From assembly GCF_016890225.1 (NCBI RefSeq), contig NZ_JAFELM010000023.1, positions 1 through 58,099 on the forward strand: a stretch of 58,099 nt of DNA, in the 5' to 3' direction. The position numbers were made by a program, and so were the translations under genes. Below the pieces are notes generated by a model. It saw nothing but the letters and a program-made list of their open reading frames with translations, made no database searches and was not told the DNA's origin. Shown piece after piece: positions 16,862-25,326 of this stretch (positions are counted from its first letter, which is position 1; each line of letters opens with the position of its first letter). The DNA comes from Bacillus suaedaesalsae. Lineage in GTDB: Bacteria; Bacillota; Bacilli; Bacillales; SA4.

Positions 16862-16883
16862 AAACCACGTTGTCACGTGGTTA
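16862..16883 (-). terminator. Terminator of the GGDEF gene
   Basis: AACCACGT and ACGTGGTT pair perfectly across four bases, followed on the minus strand by TATATTTTTTC. The stem touches the stop codon of the GGDEF gene. Confidence 0.8.
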
Positions 16884-18242
16884 AATATGATACGTAATTA
16901 CATTGTTTTTACCGTTGTCTTTCGCCCAGTACATGGCTTTGTCTGCCTTTTCGAATAACGTCTTTATATCTTCACCGTCTCTAGGAAAAATACTAATCCC
17001 AATAGAAGGAGTGATGGTTATCACCTTTCCTTCAATTATAAACGGTTTACTCATTTCTTCTAACAAATTTGTTGCAATTGAGTGTGGGAGATCATCATTT
17101 GACTGAGGGATTATAACCGCAAACTCATCTCCACCCCATCTTGCTAAAAAACAATTCTTTGGAAGGCAATTATTTATTCGTTCAGTGACCTTTACTAAAA
17201 ACCAATCTCCCGTTTCATGTCCATATTCATCATTGATCATTTTAAAATTATCTAGATCAATGAACAATATGCTAAAAGAAGTTTGATTACGTTTCGATTC
17301 TACCATTAGCTTTTCGAGTTTTTCTTTTAATTTTCGTCTATTAGGAATTCCTGTTAACGGGTCATGATATGCCATAAATTTAATTGTTGCTTCTGCTTCT
17401 TTTCGAACCGAAATATCCCTTGATACAATCACAATTTTACTCATATAATCGTGCTCATCCGTTACTAAAACACCTTTTGACTCTACAGTAATTTCAGTGC
17501 CATCCTTTTTTAATAACCTACACTCTCTAATTAGAGTTGTATCACAATTTTTTATTTCATCTAAATAGTCATCAATCCACTCTTGGTCTTTTGGATGTAG
17601 GAAGCTTCTAGCTCTTTGACCAACTAACTTATTTGGAGGATATCCAAGTATTTGTTCATGAGACACTGATGCAAAAAGAATGAATCCTTGTAAGTCTATT
17701 ATTGTAATTAGATCTGAAATATTATTTTCTACTAAGTGATAAACCTCTTTATACAAAGTCTCTTGTTTTCTTTCAAAAGCAAGATTAACTAAATTGATAA
17801 AATGTTGAATGATATCTTCTTCATACGATGTAAGGTTGCGGTCTTGTTGGAGGAGTAAAATGAAAGTTCCTTGCTGACTTTTATCTATTGATATTACTTG
17901 TTTAAACCAACAAGCCGGATAATCTAGTTTTCTATCTATAGGGAAGAAAAATCCCTCTTCCATGTCAACTATTATCCATTCTTTCATCGAACTGGAGCTT
18001 TGGTTAGCTAACTTCGTAAGATTGTGGATGAATTCAACCGGACAATCTGAAAATGCTTCACCAATTATTTGATTACTAGTGTTAACGTGAACAACAAAGT
18101 GAAATCCCGGTAATAACTCTTCTAACCTTTGAACAATCGTTGAAATAACTGCCTTGAACGGTGCATTTTGTACAAGCATTTTTAGTACAGTGTTTTGTGC
18201 ATTTAACAATGCTTTATCCGATAAACAAAATGTATTCTCCAC
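16881..18242 (-). CDS. Diguanylate cyclase (GAF-like, PAS, GGDEF)
   Basis: A 453-residue soluble cytoplasmic protein. Residues about 1-165 resemble a GAF sensor, about 170-285 form a PAS domain (IIDLQGFILFASVSHEQILGY, then the PAC tail), and about 290-453 form a GGDEF domain with HDPLTGIPNRR, DLDNFKMINDEYGHETGD and the intact active site RWGGDEFAVI. It should make c-di-GMP from two GTP. No RxxD inhibitory site is visible before GGDEF. It starts with GTG after GAGGGG. A c-di-GMP-I riboswitch and terminator precede it, which makes a feedback loop likely. Confidence 0.92.
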   Translation of the reverse strand: MENTFCLSDKALLNAQNTVLKMLVQNAPFKAVISTIVQRLEELLPGFHFVVHVNTSNQIIGEAFSDCPVEFIHNLTKLANQSSSSMKEWIIVDMEEGFFFPIDRKLDYPACWFKQVISIDKSQQGTFILLLQQDRNLTSYEEDIIQHFINLVNLAFERKQETLYKEVYHLVENNISDLITIIDLQGFILFASVSHEQILGYPPNKLVGQRARSFLHPKDQEWIDDYLDEIKNCDTTLIRECRLLKKDGTEITVESKGVLVTDEHDYMSKIVIVSRDISVRKEAEATIKFMAYHDPLTGIPNRRKLKEKLEKLMVESKRNQTSFSILFIDLDNFKMINDEYGHETGDWFLVKVTERINNCLPKNCFLARWGGDEFAVIIPQSNDDLPHSIATNLLEEMSKPFIIEGKVITITPSIGISIFPRDGEDIKTLFEKADKAMYWAKDNGKNNVITYHI

Positions 18243-18263
18243 TTAATCCCCTCATAGATACAA

Positions 18264-18291
18264 CAAAAAAACATCCCGTCCTACAAGATGT
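18264..18291 (-). terminator. Riboswitch-controlled terminator
   Basis: On the minus strand ACAUCUUGU pairs with ACGGGAUGU (nine pairs including two G-U) around a three-base loop, followed by seven U. The left arm can instead pair TACAAG (18294-18299) with CTTGTA (18282-18287), an antiterminator that borders the aptamer end. Confidence 0.85.
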
Positions 18292-18298
18292 CACTTGT

Positions 18299-18392
18299 AA
18301 CGGTAACTGGCTGACATTACAACGTTTGTTGTATTAAGTCCCTATAGTTTTGCGTCACCATGTTTCCATAGCTTTGCCTTTTTCATTGTATG
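18299..18392 (-). promoter_or_regulatory. c-di-GMP-I (GEMM) riboswitch aptamer
   Basis: On the minus strand the conserved parts appear in order: AAAGGCAAAGCTATGG, a GAAA tetraloop, ATGGTGACGCAAAACTATAG, a variable P3 hairpin (ACAACAAACGTTGT) and AGCCAGTTACCG. These match the GEMM-I consensus (GGCAAA, GAAA loop fitting a receptor, GACGCAAA, AGCC-GTTACC). It controls a diguanylate cyclase gene through the terminator directly after it. Whether ligand turns expression on or off cannot be told by eye. Confidence 0.92.
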
Positions 18393-18515
18393 ATTTTTTC
18401 GTTACTAATCTACTAAGTTATAATTATTTAAATAGTGACAAAAGTACTACTATTTGTAAATTATTATAGATGTTTTCCATATTTTATGCAACAGAAAAGT
18501 CAACACATAAATCAA

Positions 18516-18543
18516 GCATGCGAGTTCCTGTAAACTCGCATGC
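18516..18543 (-). terminator. Terminator of a small basic protein gene
   Basis: GCATGCGAGTT and AACTCGCATGC pair perfectly (11 bp) around six bases, seven bases after the stop codon at 18550. Confidence 0.8.
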
Positions 18544-18549
18544 TTCTTA

Positions 18550-18726
18550 TTATCCTTTATATTCGCCGTTATTTTTTGCTGCTTTTTCTTTTTTTGCTTT
18601 TTGCTTATGCTTTGCATTAGTATCAGTACTACCAAGTTCATGTGAAAACTCAGAGTCAATTACACTAGAGTCAAACCCTTGTTTATTCTTTTGCTGCGGA
18701 TCATTCTTCTTCGTTCTCTTTGCCAA
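18550..18726 (-). CDS. Small basic protein, SASP-like (58 aa)
   Basis: A short lysine-rich, very hydrophilic protein (MAKRTKKNDPQQKNKQGF; then DSSVIDSEFSHELGSTDTNA; then a KAKKEKAAKNN tail). The D-x-EFSxEL and TDTNA parts recall gamma-type small acid-soluble spore proteins, but the match is weak. It starts with TTG, set by AAAGGGGTG eight bases upstream, and has its own strong terminator, which supports a real gene. Hydrophilic small proteins of this kind are usually made in the forespore. Confidence 0.6.
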   Translation of the reverse strand: MAKRTKKNDPQQKNKQGFDSSVIDSEFSHELGSTDTNAKHKQKAKKEKAAKNNGEYKG

Positions 18727-18805
18727 GATTTCTCACCCCTTTACATATTTTCATTAGTTTTTGTTTTTCAACACGAAAATATGCTCTGTAAGATATGAGG
18801 GCAAG

Positions 18806-19369
18806 TTATTCCGAAAAGAGAATATGAAATTCTTTATAAGATTGTAAATAATAATCTGCACCTGCAGTATTGTTTTGAAATAAGCATGTTTTCAATCCAA
18901 TTTCTTTTGCAGGTAAAATATCAATTTCTCTATCACCAATTGCTAAATTCAACTTATGTTTTTCATGTAAATAACGATAAGAACTAGCATTCGGCTTTCG
19001 TGGAAAATTATCATCTGCAGTTACCATATCAGTAAAATAATCATATAACCTATGGTAAGTTAATATATCGATAACTTGCTGCTTAGACTTATGAGTCATG
19101 ATGACATTCGTGTCGGCACGTTGTAAAATGTCCTCGACAAATGGGAATGGACTTACCGAATCTACAGAAATTTGATCACATTCAAAACGAAGTTGTTTTT
19201 TTTGTTGTTCTGTTAACTGAAAGTGAGTTTCTGCTTGTGTAAAAGATACTTTCATCTGCGCTAAAATCTTATCAAGTGGAATATGTTCACCTGCTATTCG
19301 TTGAAAAACCCTCGTATATACAGGGTATGTATCAATAATTGTACCGTCAAAATCCCATAATATATTCAA
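18806..19369 (-). CDS. HAD-superfamily hydrolase
   Basis: 187 residues. Motif I is ILWDFDGTIIDTYPVY (nucleophile Asp and general acid Asp), motif II is VIMTHK, motif III includes KPNASSYRYL and motif IV is LAIGDREIDILPAKEIG. The cap lies between motifs I and II, the subclass I phosphoglycolate phosphatase pattern. It starts with TTG, eight bases after GGAGGG that lies in the last codons of the ykwC-like gene, so the two genes are probably co-translated. The phosphorylated substrate is unknown. Confidence 0.83.
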   Translation of the reverse strand: MNILWDFDGTIIDTYPVYTRVFQRIAGEHIPLDKILAQMKVSFTQAETHFQLTEQQKKQLRFECDQISVDSVSPFPFVEDILQRADTNVIMTHKSKQQVIDILTYHRLYDYFTDMVTADDNFPRKPNASSYRYLHEKHKLNLAIGDREIDILPAKEIGLKTCLFQNNTAGADYYLQSYKEFHILFSE

Positions 19370-19372
19370 CGT

Positions 19373-20236
19373 CTATTCCCTCCATAATTTATACAAAGCC
19401 TGTGTCCCGCTGTTTTCCTCACCTAATGCCACTAGTTTGTCATAAAGCTGCTTTGCTAAGGTTAACCCAGGGACATTTACTTTCATCTTTTCCGCTTCTT
19501 CAATTGCAATTTTCATATCTTTAATAAAGTGCTTCACATAAAAACCTGGTTCAAAGTTTCCTTGTAACATACGTGGTGCTAAATTTGATAAAGACCAACT
19601 ACCAGCTGCACCCGCTGAAATGGACTGTAATACCTTCTGAGGATCCAAACCAGACTTTTCTGCATAGACCATTGCTTCACAAACGCCAACCATGCCACTT
19701 GCAATCGCAATCTGATTACACATTTTCGTATGTTGTCCTGCTCCTGCTTTCCCTTGATACACTATATTCTTCCCTAAGATACGAAGAACAGATTCCATTT
19801 TATTAAATGAAGCTTCGTCTCCACCAACCATAATCGTTAATGTAGCATCTCTTGCTCCAATATCGCCCCCAGAAACTGGAGCATCTAAAGAAGATATTCC
19901 TTTTTCTTTCGCTTGTTCGTAAATTGTTGCTGCTAAAGTTGGAGAAGAAGTTGTCATATCAATCACATATGTACTTGATTCCGCATTAGCAAGAATACCT
20001 TCAGAACTTAAATACACTTCCTCAACATCATGAGGGAAGCCCACCATTGTAAAAATGATCTGAGACTGCCTCGCCACTTCCATTAATGAACACCAATTTG
20101 CTCCAAGTTGAACTAATTCGTTAGCTTTTTCCTTTGTACGAGTATAAATATTTACTTTATAACCCGCATTCAATAAATGCTTAACCATACTCTTTCCCAT
20201 TACCCCAGTACCAACAAAACCGATAACCATCTCCAT
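19373..20236 (-). CDS. ykwC: Beta-hydroxyacid dehydrogenase YkwC
   Basis: Very close to B. subtilis YkwC, of the 3-hydroxyisobutyrate dehydrogenase/tartronate-semialdehyde reductase family. Visible: GFVGTGVMGKSMVKHLL (NAD-binding), TMVGFPHDVEEVY, DAPVSGGDIGARDATLTIMVGG (substrate loop), and KMCNQIAIASGMVG, which holds the catalytic lysine-asparagine pair. It oxidises a beta-hydroxyacid with NAD(P); the physiological substrate is not settled. I begin at the ATG at 20236, six bases after GGAGTGGAG, in place of the upstream GTG. Confidence 0.88.
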   Translation of the reverse strand: MEMVIGFVGTGVMGKSMVKHLLNAGYKVNIYTRTKEKANELVQLGANWCSLMEVARQSQIIFTMVGFPHDVEEVYLSSEGILANAESSTYVIDMTTSSPTLAATIYEQAKEKGISSLDAPVSGGDIGARDATLTIMVGGDEASFNKMESVLRILGKNIVYQGKAGAGQHTKMCNQIAIASGMVGVCEAMVYAEKSGLDPQKVLQSISAGAAGSWSLSNLAPRMLQGNFEPGFYVKHFIKDMKIAIEEAEKMKVNVPGLTLAKQLYDKLVALGEENSGTQALYKLWRE

Positions 20237-20346
20237 TACTAACTCCACTCCTAGTATTTTTATTTATATATTACTACTTTCAACACAAAGTATCACTTGT
20301 TAAACTATTATGTTGATTTACTTGCACCAGGTACGAAAATTACCTT

Positions 20347-20624
20347 AAATAAAGGCTGTTTTCGCATACTTTGTTGCTATTTTTACAAAAAAGAATTTAT
20401 TTTAGGTCGGGTTGATTTCCGCTTCAGGTACACGCTTTCCGCGGGGAGGAAGCTGATGGTTATTTTCACTATCGTGAAAAAACCTACCTCCTCTGCTTCG
20501 CCTGCGGGGTCTCACGATTCCCTCTATCTCCCGCAGGAGTCGAGTGCCTTCCGCTCCAATCAACTCAATGTTTTAACAGATCTATCCAAATAGCAACAAT
20601 CTTTACGAAAAGAGCCTAAATAAA
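20347..20624. repeat. Class 2 palindromic repeat, copy G
   Basis: Nearly identical to copy F at 9358-9632, including both imperfect terminal inverted repeats and the internal TTTTCAC/GTGAAAA hairpin. It lies between the ykwC promoter and the lipoprotein terminator. Confidence 0.88.
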
Positions 20625-20648
20625 AAATTCAACATAGCGAAAAAAGAA

Positions 20649-20676
20649 AAAGACATCGAATAGTTTCAATGTCTTT
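20649..20676. terminator. Terminator after the lipoprotein gene
   Basis: AAAGACAT and ATGTCTTT pair around twelve bases, with A and T tracts on both sides. Confidence 0.75.
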
Positions 20677-20685
20677 ACTCTATCC

Positions 20686-21120
20686 TTATTCTACTTTATC
20701 AATTAACCACTCTTCACCTTTTGTTTTCAGTGATAGCTTTTGTGTAATTTCACCCTCAGTAGGTTCATTTTTTCCGTCAGCTTTCTTTTCTACTAATTTT
20801 TTCGTTATGACTAACTCGATGACAGTGACTGTATCACTTTCTTCTGAAACAGTAGCACTCACCTTTTCAACCTCATAGTCATATTGCTTGAAGTCGTTAT
20901 CATAATAACCTCTTAGTTCAATATGTTGTCCAGAAAATGGATGTATTGTCTTTAACAATTTATCGAGATCTTCGTTATTTAATGCTTCAACATACAGGTC
21001 AACTACGCCTTCAGCAGTAGCAGTTGATTCCGCTTCCCCGGCAGTTTCATTACCTCCACAACCAACTAATGAAATTAACGTAATTGCAACCAAACTAAAA
21101 AATAAACTAAACTTTTTCAT
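20686..21120 (-). CDS. Small lipoprotein, DUF4878-like
   Basis: 144 residues. A lipoprotein signal peptide (MKKFSLFFSLVAITLISLVGC) places the lipobox cysteine at 21, so the mature protein should be anchored to the outer face of the membrane. The mature part (VVDLYVEALNNEDLDKLLKTIHP, later KLSLKTKGEEWLIDKVE) has the cystatin-like/NTF2-like pattern of DUF4878 and related proteins, with no catalytic motif. GGGGGGAAG precedes the ATG. It is monocistronic, with its own terminator. Function unknown. Confidence 0.75.
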   Translation of the reverse strand: MKKFSLFFSLVAITLISLVGCGGNETAGEAESTATAEGVVDLYVEALNNEDLDKLLKTIHPFSGQHIELRGYYDNDFKQYDYEVEKVSATVSEESDTVTVIELVITKKLVEKKADGKNEPTEGEITQKLSLKTKGEEWLIDKVE

Positions 21121-21212
21121 TGCTTCCCCCCTGTAATATTTTCTGAAAATTTAAAAACATACTAAACCTAGTATAACAACGAAGATTGACTGTTTCAATA
21201 TTCAGATAAAAT

Positions 21213-21243
21213 AAAAAATCACAGCGATAAACTGTGATTTTTT
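21213..21243. terminator. Terminator after the alpha/beta hydrolase gene
   Basis: AAAAAATCACAG and CTGTGATTTTTT form a bidirectional hairpin around seven bases. Confidence 0.85.
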
Positions 21244-21254
21244 AATCGTTCGTT

Positions 21255-22058
21255 TTACTTAGTCGGAAACGTCACATTTAAGAACTCTTCAATCGTAGCA
21301 ATAACTTCCTCTTGTGCTTCCAACATTCCCATATGTCCTGCATCTTTAATTGTTTTTGTCCTAATGAATGGAGTGGATTGAGAAAATACTTTCTCACTTG
21401 GAATGATTTGATCATCCTCTCCTGCTATTAATAAGATAGGCACTTTTGAATTCTTTAACACTTCGTTACGATCCATTCGGTCTCTCATTGCCTTAAGAGC
21501 ACCTTTAGCCCCTGTAACACTTGTATTCATTCCAATTTCACGTACATGTTCAACTTCATCTTCTAATGTTTTTACATGCTTCGGTGCAAATAATTTAGGA
21601 ATAAGCGCGTTAATTAAAGGTTCTATTCCATTCTCACAAATTAATTCTATGTTTTTATTTCTTCCTTCCTTTGCCTCTTCACTGTCTGGAAAAGCCGTTG
21701 AATGAAGCAGTGAGTATCCATTTAACATATCAGGATACTGCTCAGCAAAGGCTAGTGTTACGTAGCCTCCTAATGAATGGCCAACCATTGTCACCTTCTC
21801 AAGTTCTAACTGTTTTAAAAGTTGATATACATCACTAGCCATATCTTCGATTGTGTAAGGATCACATACGGCACTTGATTTACCGTGACCTCTCAAAGAA
21901 GGAGCAATTACTCGATAATGTTCACTTAGCTCGGGGATGATTTTTTCAAAGTAACCAGCACTACCACAAAAGCCATGAATTAGGACAACTGTATCTCCGC
22001 TTCCTTCATCTATGTACGAGATTGTTAAATCATTTATTTTCATCCTATGTCTATGCAT
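21255..22058 (-). CDS. Alpha/beta hydrolase
   Basis: 267 residues with the classical fold: oxyanion HGFCGSAGYF, nucleophile elbow VGHSLGGYVTLAF, acid in IAGEDDQIIPSE and histidine in DAGHMGMLEAQEE. The family covers esterases, lipases, haloperoxidases and C-C hydrolases, and the cap region (about residues 125-195) gives no clear specificity. GGGAGAGG precedes the ATG. It appears monocistronic. Confidence 0.85.
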   Translation of the reverse strand: MHRHRMKINDLTISYIDEGSGDTVVLIHGFCGSAGYFEKIIPELSEHYRVIAPSLRGHGKSSAVCDPYTIEDMASDVYQLLKQLELEKVTMVGHSLGGYVTLAFAEQYPDMLNGYSLLHSTAFPDSEEAKEGRNKNIELICENGIEPLINALIPKLFAPKHVKTLEDEVEHVREIGMNTSVTGAKGALKAMRDRMDRNEVLKNSKVPILLIAGEDDQIIPSEKVFSQSTPFIRTKTIKDAGHMGMLEAQEEVIATIEEFLNVTFPTK

Positions 22059-22141
22059 ATTCCTCTCCCTTTCAGTCGAGTCTATTATGTTCTATGTACA
22101 AATTTCCCTTTTTCCTTTAGTTCTAAACTAGTTTTTTTTAC

Positions 22142-22726
22142 TTATATTCCTAAGTAACCTAATTCAACAGATTCGTCGACTAGTTTACATACATATTCCC
22201 AGAGTTCTTCTGATGCTTCTTTAATACAAGCATTACGTTTTAGTACCTGATCTTTTGTAATGCCATGTGGCCTCCAGCTGCTCCCTTTTGAATAAAAGTT
22301 TTGCAACAGGGGTTGCATTCGGTCAAGAGCAGATGCATATTTCGCTTCATTAGATTCTTGTTCCTCAAATTCACTCCACAATTCGATCATACGGTCCTTC
22401 TGAGATTCCGGTAATAAACCAAAAATCCTATCTGCTGCCTCTTGCTCTCGTTCTTCCTTATCAAGATAACCTATTTCATCGTAAGCAAAGGTATCGCCTG
22501 CATCAATCTCCACAATATCATGGATAAGAAGCATCTGTATAACCTTTAATAAATCTATATTTTCCTCAGCATATTCAATTAGAATTACGGCCATTAATGA
22601 TATATGCCATGTGTGCTCTGCATCATTTTCATTTCGCGTTCCATCCATCAAGAAGCTTCTTCTATATACTTGCTTTAATTTATCTACTTCTCTTAAAAAA
22701 TCAATTTTTTGCTGTAGTTCTCTCAA
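22142..22726 (-). CDS. HD-domain protein, 5'-deoxynucleotidase-like
   Basis: 194 residues of the YfbR/HDDC2 type. Metal ligands are visible in DAEHTWHISL, LIHDIVEIDAGD and the late aspartate in ALDRMQPLLQNF, the H...HD...D order. Relatives hydrolyse deoxynucleoside 5'-monophosphates. It starts with TTG, set by AAGGGGGAG. It is monocistronic, between two unrelated minus-strand genes. Confidence 0.8.
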   Translation of the reverse strand: MRELQQKIDFLREVDKLKQVYRRSFLMDGTRNENDAEHTWHISLMAVILIEYAEENIDLLKVIQMLLIHDIVEIDAGDTFAYDEIGYLDKEEREQEAADRIFGLLPESQKDRMIELWSEFEEQESNEAKYASALDRMQPLLQNFYSKGSSWRPHGITKDQVLKRNACIKEASEELWEYVCKLVDESVELGYLGI

Positions 22727-22801
22727 TCTTGCTCCCCCTTATACACTTCTAAATCTACCATACTCCAACATTTTTAATTGTCAATCAAAATTTCACATGA
22801 A

Positions 22802-22850
22802 AAAAGCCTCCAACTTAAAGAGAGGAATCTCTCTTTAGCTATAGGCTCTT
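22802..22850 (-). terminator. Terminator of the DUF523-DUF1722 gene
   Basis: On the minus strand AAAGAGAG/CTCTCTTT forms an inner stem inside AGCCT...AGGCT, followed by six T. The outer arm lies in the last codons of the gene. Confidence 0.75.
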
Positions 22851-23809
22851 CCTTTTCCTGAATCACTTATTTCTATTAATTCTTCTGGGTATGGTTCAAA
22901 ATATGACTGACTTAGTAAGTATTCATTTTCAAAACGAATGACCCAAGATTTTAAAATACTTGTAACACTACTAAGTGGAACCTTTTGTTCTCGGTATTTT
23001 TCTAGCATTGATTGAAAAAAATCCTTTTCCTTTTGGCTTAGCTCTTTTTTGAAATAACCCATAATATGCTGACAAACATTTATGTTGGAAGCATCTCTTG
23101 GCTTTCTAGCGAATAATCGGAACAATTGTCCTTCATATAGCGTAAATACCTCATTTATTTCCTTATGGTCATGGTTAGCAACAATCCGTCCAAGTTCCTT
23201 TTGTGCCGTTTGATTATATCCCATAAATAAATATTTATTTTTCGAATGAAATTGAAGTAATGATTGAATTGTTGGTTTATTTTCCTTTATGTTGCGAAAA
23301 TTTGCATATGTAAAAAGCTTCGTAAAAAAGTGCTCTCGAATGGAGAAGTTTTGTAGTCTCCCTTCATCTTCAATTGCAAGAGAAGGATACCTATCAATTA
23401 TCGATTGAGCGAATAGTCCACTTGTCTTTCCGATCACCGGTGCTTTTTCTATTCCACTATATACCTTTACATCCTTCATTCCACATGTCGGAGATTTCCC
23501 CTTCATGATGAAACCATCAATTTCTTGGATATTATCTAAAAACCGATTTGAAAACTCATACATATCTTGAGTTAAATCCTTTTGAGTTGAAGGTTGTTTT
23601 AATTTTGTTATTCCATCCTCTTCTACAATTCTAATTGTTTCTCTCGGTGTTCCAAGGCCGATTCCAACCTCGGGGCAAACAGGGATAAATTTAACATGGG
23701 CTTGTAGACGCTTGACAACTGGATCATGAATGACATCACCATTATATCGGCATTTATCAAATTCTAGGCATTTACTAACGACAACAACAGGTTTAACGAA
23801 TTCCGGCAT
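22835..23809 (-). CDS. DUF523 (TudS-like) and DUF1722 fusion protein
   Basis: 324 residues in two parts. Residues 1-150 are DUF523, with cysteines in SKCLEFDKCRYNG, IPVCPEVGIGLGTPRE and GKSPTCGMKDV, the residues that bind an iron-sulfur cluster in the thiouracil desulfidase TudS. Residues about 175-320 are DUF1722 (LLQFHSKNKYLFMGYNQ; later RDASNINVCQHIMGYFKKEL), as in E. coli YbgA. The reaction of the fused family is not established; desulfuration of modified bases is a possibility by homology. Start at the ATG after GAGGGAC. Confidence 0.82.
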   Translation of the reverse strand: MPEFVKPVVVVSKCLEFDKCRYNGDVIHDPVVKRLQAHVKFIPVCPEVGIGLGTPRETIRIVEEDGITKLKQPSTQKDLTQDMYEFSNRFLDNIQEIDGFIMKGKSPTCGMKDVKVYSGIEKAPVIGKTSGLFAQSIIDRYPSLAIEDEGRLQNFSIREHFFTKLFTYANFRNIKENKPTIQSLLQFHSKNKYLFMGYNQTAQKELGRIVANHDHKEINEVFTLYEGQLFRLFARKPRDASNINVCQHIMGYFKKELSQKEKDFFQSMLEKYREQKVPLSSVTSILKSWVIRFENEYLLSQSYFEPYPEELIEISDSGKGRAYS

Positions 23810-23854
23810 GATTGTCCCTCATTTTTCGAGGCTCCTCTATCGTTTGCCTCCTAT

Positions 23855-24082
23855 TTAATCTTGTTTAAACATATCTTGGAACTTTTTTAATTCTGGGTCT
23901 TCCTTCGGTGTAAAATTCCAGGAATTCCTCATTTGATTAGGGTTCTTTGGGTCCATGTCAATGGCAACTCCCATTGCCTCACCCCCAGTTGCTGTACTAT
24001 CATTTATAATACTTTCCTGCTCTCCATCTGGATGAAACTGATGTTTATGTTTATTTTCTCTTGAATCTCTTCCATTCGTCAA
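23855..24082 (-). CDS. Small hydrophilic protein of unknown function (75 aa)
   Basis: A charged, proline- and asparagine-rich protein (MTNGRDSRENKHKHQFHPDG ... KNPNQMRNSWNFTPKEDPEL) without hydrophobic segments. I start at the TTG at 24082 because GGAGTG lies seven bases upstream; the frame is open further but the 5' part is low-complexity and has no binding site. It may be a spore or stress protein by composition only. Confidence 0.55.
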   Translation of the reverse strand: MTNGRDSRENKHKHQFHPDGEQESIINDSTATGGEAMGVAIDMDPKNPNQMRNSWNFTPKEDPELKKFQDMFKQD

Positions 24083-24404
24083 TTTTGAACACTCCTTTTT
24101 CACCTTTAGAATTTCTAATTTATGTTTTCCATTTAGAAATAAACTATGTAAAAATGAGGAAGTCATTGAAGGCTATACAAACAAAGACAAAAAAAAGCAA
24201 TCCATTACTGATACACCAGTACAGATTGCAAAAAAAGAAGTTATGAATGAGATAACCTTGACTGGGAATAAGGAATCAAGTATCTCTCACTATATATATC
24301 GGTACAAATATCATTTTGTTTACTGATTGTATAAGTAAAATTCAGGAAGTTACTCTGAATATATAAACTGTGTTAGTAAAAAATAGAGAAAAAGGAGTGA
24401 AGAA
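24083..24404. other. Intergenic region between divergent small genes
   Basis: AT-rich, about 320 bases. A plus-strand frame of about 60 codons is open near 24140-24330 (contains KQSITDTPVQIAKKEV) but has no normal start codon. The right part should carry the promoter of the DUF5370 gene. Nothing else stands out. Confidence 0.4.
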
Positions 24405-24584
24405 ATGGGAGCGATTGAACAAGATGGTTATATTTTTGAAACAGAGTATAGTGTAATGCTTCAAAAAGGAGCAATCCACGTTTCAAGAAATGGAGAATTT
24501 ATTAAAGAAATTGACTTTACCTTTATAGGGAAACAACCTGATCCTAGACAAATTGAAGAACTAATTGAAGATTTCTTTGCTTAG
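24405..24584 (+). CDS. DUF5370/YbxH-like small protein (59 aa)
   Basis: A 59-residue protein (MGAIEQDGYIFETEYSVMLQ; then QKGAIHVSRNGEFIKEIDF; ending EELIEDFFA) of the short conserved Bacillus family resembling YbxH. The pattern is two or three beta strands and a C-terminal helix. AAAGGAG lies nine bases before the ATG. Function unknown. It is followed after 64 bases by a GNAT gene in the same direction. Confidence 0.75.
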   Translation: MGAIEQDGYIFETEYSVMLQKGAIHVSRNGEFIKEIDFTFIGKQPDPRQIEELIEDFFA

Positions 24585-24648
24585 TTGTTACACATCCTTT
24601 CCTTCTTTACTATAATAATGGAAAATAGAAGTTAAAGGGGAGGAAGCA

Positions 24649-25326
24649 ATGTCTAAATACTACAAAGAGCTATACGTGTTTGATAAACATTCACCGAAGA
24701 AAGCTATAATTCGAAACTACACAAGCAAGGATTTTGATGCTCTAATTCATGTTCAAAAGGAAAGCTTTCCACCTCCATTTCCTAGTGAATTGTGGTGGAA
24801 TAAGGACCAACTTTCTAATCATGTGAATTTATTTCCAGAGGGTGCCTTATGTGTAGAAATCGACGGTATCATTTGTGGTTCGATAACAGGGTTACAAATT
24901 GACTATAAACAAGGTGATTTACATACGTGGGACGAGGTAACAAGTTCAGGATATATTTCCAACCATCAAACCGATGGGAACGCTCTCTACATTGTTGATA
25001 TCTGTGTGATGCCTCTTCTTCGTAAATACGGTCTTGGAAAATGGCTCATGCAATCCATGTATGAAACAGTTGTGAACTTAAAGTTGGACCTATTGCTCGG
25101 TGGTGGTAGATTGCCAGGATATCACAAGTTTTCTAATGAGATGAACATTGATACATATGTACAAAAAATATTATCAGGAGAAATTTATGATCCTGTCATC
25201 ACATTTTTATTAAAATGTGGACGTACTCCTGTTGGGGTTATTCCAAATTATTTAGAAGATGACGAATCGCACCATTATGGACTACTAATGGAGTGGGAAA
25301 ATCCATTTAAAGAGGCTGGGACATAA
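24649..25326 (+). CDS. GNAT acetyltransferase resembling the YhcX N-terminal domain
   Basis: 225 residues. The acetyl-CoA loop is VMPLLRKYGLGKWLMQSMYE, followed by LGGGRLPGYHKFS and YDPVITFLLKCGRTPVGVIPNYLEDDES, which resembles the acetyltransferase half of B. subtilis YhcX (there fused to a nitrilase). Here the nitrilase half is absent. GGGGAGG precedes the ATG. The final codons, coding KEAGT, and the stop lie inside the terminal inverted repeat of the repeat element that begins at 25309, so the original C-terminus was probably different. Confidence 0.82.
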   Translation: MSKYYKELYVFDKHSPKKAIIRNYTSKDFDALIHVQKESFPPPFPSELWWNKDQLSNHVNLFPEGALCVEIDGIICGSITGLQIDYKQGDLHTWDEVTSSGYISNHQTDGNALYIVDICVMPLLRKYGLGKWLMQSMYETVVNLKLDLLLGGGRLPGYHKFSNEMNIDTYVQKILSGEIYDPVITFLLKCGRTPVGVIPNYLEDDESHHYGLLMEWENPFKEAGT

